Positions 34,951-42,452 of a stretch of DNA of 64,000 bases are shown here, in pieces. The stretch lies in the NCBI RefSeq assembly GCF_016522535.1, contig NZ_JAEHOI010000002.1, positions 310,001 through 374,000 of the forward strand. The letters run 5' to 3'. A program made the position numbers and the translations under genes. How positions within the stretch are numbered: position 1 is the first letter of the stretch; each line of letters opens with the position of its first letter. Source of the DNA: Leucobacter edaphi. Lineage in GTDB: Bacteria > Actinomycetota > Actinomycetes > Actinomycetales > Microbacteriaceae. The notes beneath the pieces are model-generated. The model had not been told where the DNA came from. It did no database searches and saw only the letters and a list, made by a program, of their open reading frames with translations.

Positions 34951-35871
34951 ATGGGGCGCTCGGAAAGACGACGCGAGCTCAAGGCTCAGCTCGGTGAGCG
35001 CCGCGCACAGCTCGAGGCCACGAACGCCCGCATCGAAGAAAAAGCTGGACGGAACCTCTTCTTCGCGGTTCTGTCCGGCCTGATCTTCGGCGCGGTGTTT
35101 CTCGCGAGCCTGTTCCTCGTCAAGGAGATCTTCGCGCTGCTCGTGGCCGCGCTCGTCAGCGTCGCGCTCGTGGAGCTCGCCACGGCATTTCGGACGGCGG
35201 GCCGTCGCGTTCCGCGCGTCGGCGTGGTGCTCGGCGGTCTCGTGATCGTCGCCGGGGCCTACTTCTGGGGCGCTGCCGGCATGCTGCTCGGACTGTTCGC
35301 GGGTTCCGCGCTGCTCACGGTGTGGCGCCTCATCGAGGGACTCGTGCCGGCATGGGAGACGCCCCCGCGCACCCTTGTCCGAGATGTCTTCTCCGGGCTG
35401 TTCACCCTGGTCTACGTCGCGTTCCTCGCGTCGTTCGCGGTGCTGCTCGTGCAAGCTCCGCTCGGGGAGTGGTGGGTGTTCGCGCTCGTCCTCGTCGTCG
35501 TCTCGGTGGACATTGGCGCCTACGCCGCCGGTGTCACGATGGGCAAGCACAAGATGACGCCGCGGATCAGCCCGAACAAGACCTGGGAGGGCTTCGCCGG
35601 CGCAGCGGTCGTCGCGGTGGCCGCCGGAGTCGCGGTGTCGGTGCTCGCGCTGCAGCAGCCCTGGTGGGTCGGCGTGGTGATCGGCGCTGTTGTGCTCCTC
35701 ACCGCGACGGGCGGTGACCTCACGGAGTCCCTGATCAAACGAAATCTCGGAGTGAAAGACATGAGTTCCTGGGTGCCCGGTCACGGCGGCTTCCTCGATC
35801 GTCTCGACTCGCTGCTGCCGTCCGCAGTTGGCGTGTACGGTGTCGCGCTCGTGCTCGGAGTCGTGGCATGA
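34951..35871 (+). CDS. cdsA: Phosphatidate cytidylyltransferase (CDP-diacylglycerol synthase)
   Basis: A 306-residue integral membrane enzyme that makes CDP-diacylglycerol from phosphatidate and CTP, the precursor of anionic phospholipids. An N-terminal charged coiled segment (RRRELKAQLGERRAQLEATNAR) precedes multiple transmembrane helices. The CdsA signature region is near the C-terminus: KHKMTPRISPNKTWEGFAG followed by GDLTESLIKRNLGVKDM and PGHGGFLDRLDS. Starts 4 bases after frr. Its stop overlaps the next gene by four bases (ATGA). Confidence 0.95.
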   Translation: MGRSERRRELKAQLGERRAQLEATNARIEEKAGRNLFFAVLSGLIFGAVFLASLFLVKEIFALLVAALVSVALVELATAFRTAGRRVPRVGVVLGGLVIVAGAYFWGAAGMLLGLFAGSALLTVWRLIEGLVPAWETPPRTLVRDVFSGLFTLVYVAFLASFAVLLVQAPLGEWWVFALVLVVVSVDIGAYAAGVTMGKHKMTPRISPNKTWEGFAGAAVVAVAAGVAVSVLALQQPWWVGVVIGAVVLLTATGGDLTESLIKRNLGVKDMSSWVPGHGGFLDRLDSLLPSAVGVYGVALVLGVVA

Positions 35872-36476
35872 GTCGCAGCTCACAGCAGGGCCCGAAGCGA
35901 ACCGGGCAGAATGGTGCGGTGCAGACATCCTTCCCGCTCGCGACCGGATCCCAGCTCGGCTACGACCAGGAGCAGGTGGATCAGTTCCTCGAGGCCGCCC
36001 GCACGACCTACGACGGCGCAGCGCCGGAGGCCGGGGATCGCATGACGTCCGAGGACGTCAGGAGGATGGCGTTCCCGGTGAAGCGCGGCGGGTATTCCGC
36101 GCGATACGTCGACGCCGCGATGGATCGGCTCGAGGAGGTGTTCTTCGAGCGGGAACGCCGCGAGCGCGTGCGTTCCGACGGCGAGGACGCCTGGTGGGAG
36201 GAGACGCGCCAGCTGCTCTCCGAGGTGCGGGGGCGCATGCGCAGGCCGCGCGGACAGCGCTTCCGCAAGCGGGGACTCTTCGCGACGGGGTACCGGCGCT
36301 CGCAGGTCGATGCGTTTCTCGATCGGATCTCGGGGATGTTTGAGCGGCGCGAGATCGAGATTCAGCCGTCCGAGGTGCGCGATGTGGTGTTCCACTCGCA
36401 GTGGCGCGGCTACGACGAGGACCAGGTCGATGCGCTCCTCGACGCGGTCGTCGAGATGATCCTCGCCACGCGCTGA
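35868..36476 (+). CDS. Protein with four DivIVA-type motifs
   Basis: A 202-residue soluble protein. Four short motifs of the form GYxxxxVDxxLDxxxxxx occur: GYDQEQVDQFLEAA, GYSARYVDAAMDRL, GYRRSQVDAFLDRI and GYDEDQVDALLDAV. Each resembles the N-terminal DivIVA membrane-curvature motif. No long coiled coil follows, unlike true DivIVA/Wag31. Family annotation is a DivIVA domain-containing protein; a role in polar or membrane localisation is inference. It overlaps cdsA by four bases, so production is tied to phospholipid synthesis genes. The central part is basic (RGRMRRPRGQRFRKRG). Confidence 0.82.
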   Translation: MSRSSQQGPKRTGQNGAVQTSFPLATGSQLGYDQEQVDQFLEAARTTYDGAAPEAGDRMTSEDVRRMAFPVKRGGYSARYVDAAMDRLEEVFFERERRERVRSDGEDAWWEETRQLLSEVRGRMRRPRGQRFRKRGLFATGYRRSQVDAFLDRISGMFERREIEIQPSEVRDVVFHSQWRGYDEDQVDALLDAVVEMILATR

Positions 36477-36507
36477 GCCGGTGCGGCAACACACCCGGAA
36501 CTTGGCA

Positions 36508-36536
36508 TTGATCGCGTCCCGCCTCTGAGATAGAAT
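36508..36536 (+). promoter_or_regulatory. Promoter TTGATC-17-TAGAAT for the lysozyme-fold protein
   Basis: TTGATC (36508-36513) and TAGAAT (36531-36536) are separated by 17 bases. Transcription would begin within a few bases of GTG 36546. Confidence 0.7.
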
Positions 36537-36545
36537 CGTTATATT

Positions 36546-37196
36546 GTGTCTTCAACTCAAGCTCCCACTGTCTCCCGCTGGTCTCGAATTCGCGCACCCT
36601 TCGCCGCGGTCGCAGTAGCTGCGATCTTCGGCACCGCTGTGGTCGCCCCGTTCGCTATGCCGATCGCCCCGGCCGACGCCGAGACGATGGCGTTCGAGCA
36701 GCGCATCCATCAGGAATTCACGCCGAACGCCTCGCCCGAGCAAGACCTGGTGTACGCCGAGATCCCGGTTGAGAAGCTGCCGGATCCGAAGCCCCAGAAG
36801 AAGCCCGCCGCGGTTGCGCTGAGCTCCGACACCGCGGAGCAGGGCGCCGCCGAGAACTCGCAGGATCAGCAGGCGCAGCAGCCCGCCGAAGCCGGCGCCC
36901 CGCCGCGCTACACGGGCGGCGGAGCCCCCGCCGAGTGGATGGCCGCCGCGGGCATCGCGAAGAGCGACTGGGCCTACGTCGACTACATCGCCTCCAAGGA
37001 GAGCGGCTGGAACCCGAACGCCACGAACGCGAGTTCGGGCGCGTGCGGTCTCATTCAGGCGCTGCCGTGCAGCAAGGTCCCCGGCAACGGATACGACCCG
37101 GTGGACAACCTGCGCTGGGCGAGCGGCTACGCGAAGGACCGCTACGGCAGCTGGGCTGCGGCCTACCAGTTCTGGACCGCCAACCACTGGTGGTAA
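36546..37196 (+). CDS. Secreted lysozyme-like transglycosylase-fold protein
   Basis: A 216-residue protein with a signal sequence (FAAVAVAAIFGTAVVAPFAMPIAPADA), a Gln/Ala/Pro-rich linker and a C-terminal domain of about 85 residues. That domain carries YIASKESGWNPNATNASSGACGLIQALPCSKVP, the lysozyme-fold pattern with the general acid Glu in SKESGW and a disulfide-capable Cys pair, and ends in AYQFWTANHWW. It resembles the aggregation-promoting-factor/resuscitation-factor-like muralytic proteins of Actinobacteria. Activity on peptidoglycan is inferred. The promoter is good and the leader is almost absent, so this gene may be translated as a near-leaderless mRNA. ATG alternatives are absent; GTG 36546 is the only sensible start. 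Confidence 0.85.
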   Translation: MSSTQAPTVSRWSRIRAPFAAVAVAAIFGTAVVAPFAMPIAPADAETMAFEQRIHQEFTPNASPEQDLVYAEIPVEKLPDPKPQKKPAAVALSSDTAEQGAAENSQDQQAQQPAEAGAPPRYTGGGAPAEWMAAAGIAKSDWAYVDYIASKESGWNPNATNASSGACGLIQALPCSKVPGNGYDPVDNLRWASGYAKDRYGSWAAAYQFWTANHWW

Positions 37197-37216
37197 GGCG
37201 ATGAGCTCGATCGCTC

Positions 37217-37498
37217 ATGCCGCGTAAGCATCGGCGGGCGGCGCGCTCGGAGCCCAGCGACGTCACGCGGCTCGCCCACGGGGGCGCGCGAAAGCAGTTC
37301 CGGCGGGGAACCGAGTGGTTCGTCCGCGATATTCCGGCACACCGGGCCGAAAAGGCGTATCGGTGCCCGGAATGCGGCACCGAGGTGCCGCCAGGGCAGG
37401 CGCACGTCGTGGCGTGGAGCGCCGAGAATTTCTTTGGCGACGACGCGGCGATCCGGGATCGCCGTCACTATCACGCGCACTGCTGGCGGCTCGCCTGA
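37217..37498 (+). CDS. Small zinc-ribbon-like protein
   Basis: A 93-residue basic protein with CPECG at mid-length and a final HYHAHCWR, giving a C-X2-C...H-X-H-C set that could bind zinc. Short actinobacterial proteins of this kind are often labelled ATP/GTP-binding without direct evidence; I see no P-loop. Start: ATG 37217, with no good Shine-Dalgarno sequence. The gene lies 20 bases after the lysozyme-fold protein and may share its transcript. Convergent with rnhA. Confidence 0.72.
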   Translation: MPRKHRRAARSEPSDVTRLAHGGARKQFRRGTEWFVRDIPAHRAEKAYRCPECGTEVPPGQAHVVAWSAENFFGDDAAIRDRRHYHAHCWRLA

Positions 37499-37619
37499 GC
37501 CGCTGACGCTGCTGGGCCACGGACGGGGCCGAGCGCTCGGACGCGTGCGCGCGCCACGCACTCTGGCGGACGCCGCACGGCTCAGCGGCCTGAGGCGCCC
37601 GCGCCGCGATCGACCGCGA

Positions 37620-38144
37620 TCAGAACAGCGTCGGGGGAGCGGCAGGCGCGTCGACGGACACCTCTTCGGTGCCGGCCGAATCCGCGAGGCCCGGCCCCCG
37701 CTCCGGCTCGCGGCCGGCCTGATACGCCGTCGCGGCGGCGCGCGCCCGATCGTCCGCCGCCTCGTTCAGCGGGTGACCGGCGTGGCCCTTCACCCACTCG
37801 AATCTAACGTTCCGCCCGCTGAGCGCCGCGTCGAGCCGCTCCAGCAGCTCGCGGTTGAGCACGGGCTTCCCGTCGGCCTTGCGCCAGCCGCGCCGCTTCC
37901 AGCCGGGCATCCACTGCGTGACCGAGTTGATCACGTACTGGCTGTCGCAGAGGATCAGGAGCGGCTCGTCGCCGAGATGGGCCGTGGCGTTGAGCAGGTC
38001 GAGCACGGCCATGAGCTCGCCCTGGTTGTTCGTCGCCCTGGGCCAGCCGCCCGCACGCCAGCGGTCCTCGTCGATCACCCACGCCCAGCCGGCCGGCCCG
38101 GGGTTTCCGAGGGCGGATCCGTCTGCTGCAGCCGTGAGAGTCAT
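37620..38144 (-). CDS. rnhA: Ribonuclease HI
   Basis: A 174-residue endonuclease that cleaves RNA in RNA-DNA hybrids with Mg2+. The catalytic acids are Asp8 (AAADGSALGNPG), Glu43 (NNQGELMA), Asp67 (ILCDSQYV) and Asp131 (NEAADDRA); the basic handle WKRRGWRKADGKPV is intact. A C-terminal tail of about 25 residues beyond the usual domain is Ala/Pro/Glu-rich. The minus-strand sequence CAGGAT 7 bases before the ATG suggests another leaderless start. Divergent from the hydrolase gene. Confidence 0.93.
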   Translation of the reverse strand: MTLTAAADGSALGNPGPAGWAWVIDEDRWRAGGWPRATNNQGELMAVLDLLNATAHLGDEPLLILCDSQYVINSVTQWMPGWKRRGWRKADGKPVLNRELLERLDAALSGRNVRFEWVKGHAGHPLNEAADDRARAAATAYQAGREPERGPGLADSAGTEEVSVDAPAAPPTLF

Positions 38145-38181
38145 GCCACCAATCCTGCCAGAGGCCGTGATCCTCGAACGC

Positions 38182-38187
38182 TAGGCT
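38182..38187 (+). promoter_or_regulatory. Candidate -10 (TAGGCT) for the hydrolase gene
   Basis: TAGGCT lies 31 bases before the ATG, with a Shine-Dalgarno sequence AAGGGGG between them, so this transcript has a short leader. Confidence 0.45.
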
Positions 38188-38218
38188 GGACCGGTACGCC
38201 GGAATTCAAGGGGGCCGA

Positions 38219-38947
38219 ATGGCTGAGATCACGAGTAACACGGTGCTGCGCGGTGTCCGCGAGAACATCGAGCTGCGGACCGCCGATGGGCTGACGCTCG
38301 TCGGCGAGCTCGCGCTGCCCGCTGATCGTCCGCCGCGCGCGACGCTCGTGACGCTGCATCCGCTTCCGACGGCCGGTGGCTTCATGGACTCCCACATTCT
38401 GCGGAAGGCCGCGAATCGCCTCCCCGAACTGGCGGATCTGGCCGTGCTCCGATTCAACACGCGCGGAACGAAGTCTCCGCGCGGCACGAGCGACGGCGCC
38501 TTCGAGGAGGGGATCGGGGAGCGGGAGGATGTCGCAGCCGCGATGCGATTCGTCGCGGAGCGCGGCCTGCCGAACCCGTGGCTCCTCGGCTGGTCCTTCG
38601 GCACCGAGCTCGCGTTGAAGTACGGCCTCGAGCACGATATCCGCGGGGCGATTCTGCTCTCGCCGCCCCTGCACCGCGCCGGCGCGGATGAGGTCGCCGC
38701 GTGGCGCGACGCCGCACCCGAGCTCGTCATCGTTGTCCCCGAGTTCGACGATTACCTGCGACCGGCCGAGGCGGCAGAGCGGTTCGCGGGCGTTCCGCGC
38801 GCGAAACTCGTCGCCGTCGACGGCGGACGTCACCTGTGGGTGGGGGAGAAGCAGGTGCAGCGGGTGCTCAATGAGATCGTAGCCGCGGTGGGAACTGCCG
38901 CGACCCCGCTCCCGACCGCCGTCCCCGACGAGCTCCTCGCCGGGTGA
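38219..38947 (+). CDS. Alpha/beta hydrolase
   Basis: A 242-residue hydrolase of the alpha/beta fold. It has the oxyanion-region HPLPTAGGFMDSH, the nucleophile elbow GWSFGTE with Ser126, an acid in VPEFDDYLRP and a histidine in DGGRHLWVG. No signal sequence is present, so it is cytoplasmic. The substrate cannot be told from the sequence. The start ATG is preceded by AAGGGGG. It ends 118 bases before the convergent coiled-coil gene, with a shared terminator. Confidence 0.85.
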   Translation: MAEITSNTVLRGVRENIELRTADGLTLVGELALPADRPPRATLVTLHPLPTAGGFMDSHILRKAANRLPELADLAVLRFNTRGTKSPRGTSDGAFEEGIGEREDVAAAMRFVAERGLPNPWLLGWSFGTELALKYGLEHDIRGAILLSPPLHRAGADEVAAWRDAAPELVIVVPEFDDYLRPAEAAERFAGVPRAKLVAVDGGRHLWVGEKQVQRVLNEIVAAVGTAATPLPTAVPDELLAG

Positions 38948-38996
38948 CCGGGCGCTCCGTTTCGGCGGACCACTGATCCGTGGCGCCGATCCGGAT

Positions 38997-39046
38997 CGCG
39001 AAGGGGCCGGCTCCACCGATTGTTCGGTGCAGCCGGCCCCTTCGCG
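38997..39046. terminator. Bidirectional terminator between the hydrolase and coiled-coil genes
   Basis: CGCGAAGGGGCCGGCT (38997-39012) pairs perfectly with 39031-39046. An inner CACCGA/TCGGTG stem lengthens the structure. Confidence 0.88.
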
Positions 39047-39065
39047 TGAGACGGGTGCGCGCTGA

Positions 39066-42000
39066 CTACTTCGTGTGCTCCGCGCTCTCGCCGGCGCCCG
39101 GTGCGGACTCCGGAGCGGGCTGCTCCGGGTCCAGGCGCTGGATGGCGACGGTGTCGGCCGAGTCGGCGGCCTCTCCGCCGGCGTCCGCGCCTGCTCCGGC
39201 CTGCTGCGCGCCGGTGCGGGCGCCCTCCTCGGACAGCGAGCTCGCGACGGGCTGCTCGACGAGTCGGCCGGCAACCGTGCTCATCTTCTGCGCGTTCGTG
39301 ATGACCTCGCCGAGGCTCTCGAAGTAGCGGGCGACGGCTCCGCGCTCGACCTTCAGCTGGGTCATGCGATCCTCGGCGGCGGCGAGGACCTTCGTGGCAC
39401 GGTCCTCGGCGTTCGCGAAGGTGACCTGCGCGCGCTGCTCGGACTCGAGAATGATGGAGGCCGCGCGGCGCTCCGCCTCTGCACGCATGTTCGCGGCGTC
39501 CTGCACGGCCTGGGTGCTGAGTCGCTCGTATTCGGCGCGCGCCGTCTCGAGCTGGCTGCGCAACTCCGTGAGCTCGGCTTTCGTTGCCGCGATCTCGCGC
39601 TGTGCGGTTTCGGCGGCCTCGCGCTGGCGCTCGGCGAGCTCCTTCTCGAGGGCCTCGCGCTGCGCGGCGGACGAGGTCTGGAACTCGGCGGTGTCGCGCT
39701 CGATCTGCTCGCGGAGCGCACGTGCGGCGTCCTCGGTCTCGGTGCGCAGCGCCGCGAGGCTCGACTCCTCGCTTCCGCGGTATTCCGCGAGTTCAGCGAC
39801 GGTATCGGCGCGCAGGAGATCGGTCTCCTCCGTGACCGCTGCTCGCCGTGCGGCGACCTCGCGCTCGATCGCCGCGGTCCGCTCGGCCCGCTCGCGGGCG
39901 AGGTCCTCGTGGTGCTGGGCGAGCTCGGCTGCGATCGTGCGCTCGTGATCGGCGCGCTCGCGGGCAATATCGGAGGCGAGCTTGGTGCGCTCGCGCTCCA
40001 TCCGCAGTTCGAGCTCCTCGCGCTGGATGCCGAGGGCCTCGGCAGCGGCTTCGCGCTCGATCCGCATCCGTTCGGCCTCCGCTGCGGATTCGTCGGCGAT
40101 GCGGCGCTCGTGCTCGGCGAGGCCCGTTGCGATGCGCTCCTCGTGCAGGCGGGTTTCGTCGGAGATTCGGGCCTCGTGGTCGGCGCGAGCGCGGGAGAGC
40201 TCTCGCTCCGAGTCCTCGGCCGTGAGGCGGAGCTGCTTCTCGTGCGCGGAGCTCTCGGACTCGATGCGGCCGCGGTGCTCGTCCCACTCGGAGACGATGC
40301 GGTCCTGGTGCGCCGCGAGTTCCTCGCCGATCCGCGACTCGTGGGCCGCGCGCTCGTCGGCGATGGCCGCCTCGTGGGCGGTGCGGGCGTCGGCCAGTTC
40401 GGCAGCCTGCGCCGCGCGTTCGTCCGCGAGCGCCTGCGTCTGCGCGGCCCTGGCCTCGTCGAGTTCGGCGGTCTGCGCGTCGCGCTCGGTGGCGAGGCGG
40501 TTGCGGTGTGCCGCGAGTTCCTCGGCGATCGTGGCGTCGTGCTCGGCGCGCTCGCGGGAGATCGTCTCGCGATGCTCGTCGAGTTCGTTGGCGATGCGCT
40601 CCTCGTGCTCTGCGCGCTGTGCCGCGAGGGATTCTTCCTGTTCGGCGCGTTCGGTGGCGAGGGCGGACTCGTGCTCGGCGCGCTCGGAAGCGATCGCGGC
40701 GTCGTGCTCGGCGCGCTCTGAGGCGATCGCCTCATCGTGCTGGCTGCGCTCGTTCGAGAGGCGCATCTGGTGCGTCGCGAGCTCCTCGGCGAGGCGGGTC
40801 TCCTGCTCGTCGCGCTCGCGGCTCAGCGTGGCCTCGTGCTCGGCGAGTCCTGCGCGGATCGCGTCCTCGTGCGCCTGGCGCTCCTGCTTCACGCTCGCGT
40901 CGTGCGCCGAACGCTCGCCGGCGATCCGCTCCTCGTGCTCCGCGCGAGACGCGGCGAGCTCCCGTTCCTGCGCCTCGCGGGCCTCGGCGAGTTCCGCGTC
41001 GAAACGCTCCCGCTCGTGGGCCCGATCCTCTTCCGCTTGGGCCGCTGAGCGCTCGCGCTCGCGCTGGCCCTGCTCGGTGAGCGAGGCGATCTCCGCCTGC
41101 GCCTTCTCGCGCTGACGCTCGACGGCCGCCTCGTGCTCCGAGCGCTCCTGAGCGATGCGCTCGGTGTGGGCGGTCAGTTCCGCGGCGATCCGCCGATCGT
41201 GCTGCTCACGTTCTGAGGCGATCGCCTCGTCGTGCTCCGAACGCTCCTGGGCGATCCGTTCGCGCAGCGAATCCATCTCGGTCGTGAGCGAGCGGCGCAG
41301 CGCGTCCGTCTCCGCGGTGAGCGTCCGCTCCCGCTCGGTGAAACGCTCCTCGAGCTCGGCCTCCTCGCGCTGGCGGCGCGCCTCGAACTCGGCGCGTGCG
41401 CGCTCGCCCTCCCGGACGAGGCGTGCGCGCTCGGTTTCGGCCTCGCGCTCGTTCTCCGCCTGCTGCCGAGCGAGCTTCTCGGCATGGATCTCGTTCTGCG
41501 AGCGCAGCTCGTTCGCCGTCGCCTGCGCGCCGGAGACGATGCGATCGGCCTCGGACTGGGCACCGGCGAGCAGCGCCAGCGAGTCCCGGTGCGCGGTCTC
41601 GCGCTCGGCGAGTGCCTCGCGCACGGCGGAGCTGCGCTCGAGCTCGGCGGCGCGCTTCGCCTCCTCGAGGAGGCGCTCGCGCTCGGCGTTCGCGGCGGCC
41701 GTGTTCGCCGCGACGTCGTTGCGCGCACCGGAGATGATGATCTCCGCCTGCTCATTCGCGGAGTTGAGGAGGTCGTCGGCGCGCTGCTGCGCCTGCGTGA
41801 GCACCCTGCGGCTCTCCTCCTCGGAGGTGCGGCGCACCTTTTCCGCGTCGAGGTCCGCCTGGGCCATGAGGCGCTGGGCGTGATCCTCGGCGACCTTGAG
41901 GCTCTTTTCGACGCGGAGCCCGAGGCCCGAGTAGCCCGTGGCGCCCAACTCGGCGATCTGCTCCTGCAGATCGGCGATCAGCCTGCGCTGCTCCTCGTCC

Positions 42001-42152
42001 GTGCGCGTCGACTGCTGGTGGGCCTCCTGCAGCGCCTGAATGTGCGACTGGAGCGTTGCGATGTGCCCGGTGAGCGATCCGACGCGCTCGTCGACCTCCT
42101 CGCGGTTGTACCCGCGAAAGGCAGGGGAGAATTGCTGGGCTGATTCGGACAC
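39066..42152 (-). CDS. Giant hendecad coiled-coil protein, Scy/DivIVA-like polarity candidate
   Basis: A 1028-residue, highly charged protein. The N-terminus has FRGYNREEVDERVGSL, resembling the DivIVA start motif. From residue 238 the sequence falls into 11-residue units; from residue 304 to 776 I count 43 units without any phase break. In these units position 8 is Ile/Leu/Val/Met in 41 and position 4 is His in 26. A more heptad-like coiled coil continues to about residue 955, then an acidic Ala/Gly/Pro-rich tail follows. The design is like the cytoskeletal FilP/Scy proteins of Streptomyces, which organise polar growth, but the unit here is a pure hendecad. GTG 42152 follows GGAGGG; the upstream in-frame extension is rejected. 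Not an enzyme; location is expected at the membrane or pole (inference). Confidence 0.85.
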   Translation of the reverse strand: MSESAQQFSPAFRGYNREEVDERVGSLTGHIATLQSHIQALQEAHQQSTRTDEEQRRLIADLQEQIAELGATGYSGLGLRVEKSLKVAEDHAQRLMAQADLDAEKVRRTSEEESRRVLTQAQQRADDLLNSANEQAEIIISGARNDVAANTAAANAERERLLEEAKRAAELERSSAVREALAERETAHRDSLALLAGAQSEADRIVSGAQATANELRSQNEIHAEKLARQQAENEREAETERARLVREGERARAEFEARRQREEAELEERFTERERTLTAETDALRRSLTTEMDSLRERIAQERSEHDEAIASEREQHDRRIAAELTAHTERIAQERSEHEAAVERQREKAQAEIASLTEQGQRERERSAAQAEEDRAHERERFDAELAEAREAQERELAASRAEHEERIAGERSAHDASVKQERQAHEDAIRAGLAEHEATLSRERDEQETRLAEELATHQMRLSNERSQHDEAIASERAEHDAAIASERAEHESALATERAEQEESLAAQRAEHEERIANELDEHRETISRERAEHDATIAEELAAHRNRLATERDAQTAELDEARAAQTQALADERAAQAAELADARTAHEAAIADERAAHESRIGEELAAHQDRIVSEWDEHRGRIESESSAHEKQLRLTAEDSERELSRARADHEARISDETRLHEERIATGLAEHERRIADESAAEAERMRIEREAAAEALGIQREELELRMERERTKLASDIARERADHERTIAAELAQHHEDLARERAERTAAIEREVAARRAAVTEETDLLRADTVAELAEYRGSEESSLAALRTETEDAARALREQIERDTAEFQTSSAAQREALEKELAERQREAAETAQREIAATKAELTELRSQLETARAEYERLSTQAVQDAANMRAEAERRAASIILESEQRAQVTFANAEDRATKVLAAAEDRMTQLKVERGAVARYFESLGEVITNAQKMSTVAGRLVEQPVASSLSEEGARTGAQQAGAGADAGGEAADSADTVAIQRLDPEQPAPESAPGAGESAEHTK

Positions 42153-42452
42153 GGGCCCTCCGGGAGTCGACGAGGCTTCGTTCCGCGCCGGCGAAATCCC
42201 GCGCGGGCAATATCTCGATAATGATAGTTCAAATTGCCCTGCACGGTTGCGCCGAGTGACCGCAGGCCCGGGGCCGCGCGCGGTGCGGCGGGGGTCAGTG
42301 TCCCTTTTTTCTCTCCCGGATGCGTTCGCGCTGGGGAGAAAACAGGGCGACCCTCGGGAAGCTCCGGTAGCGTTGCATGCTGAAGTATCGTGTCCAGGCG
42401 CTCCGGCAGTTCCGGAATCCCGCTCGGGCCGTGAAAGTGAAGAGGAGACCTC
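42153..42452. other. Divergent intergenic region between the coiled-coil gene and the membrane-fusion gene
   Basis: 300 bases without a gene. It contains an A/T-rich island (about 42211-42235), flanked by GGGCAAT (42205-42211) and ATTGCCC (42233-42239), that could hold the leftward promoter and an operator. The remaining sequence is GC-rich with no convincing structure. Confidence 0.5.

Noticed and set aside
39075-40721. 548-residue plus-strand frame opposite the coiled-coil gene
   Set aside because: Repetitive Leu/Gly/Arg sequence is the antisense image of the hendecad repeats.
39066-42152. Tandem repeats as a CRISPR or minisatellite array
   Set aside because: The 33-base periodicity encodes an unbroken 11-residue protein repeat with degenerate codons and no spacers.
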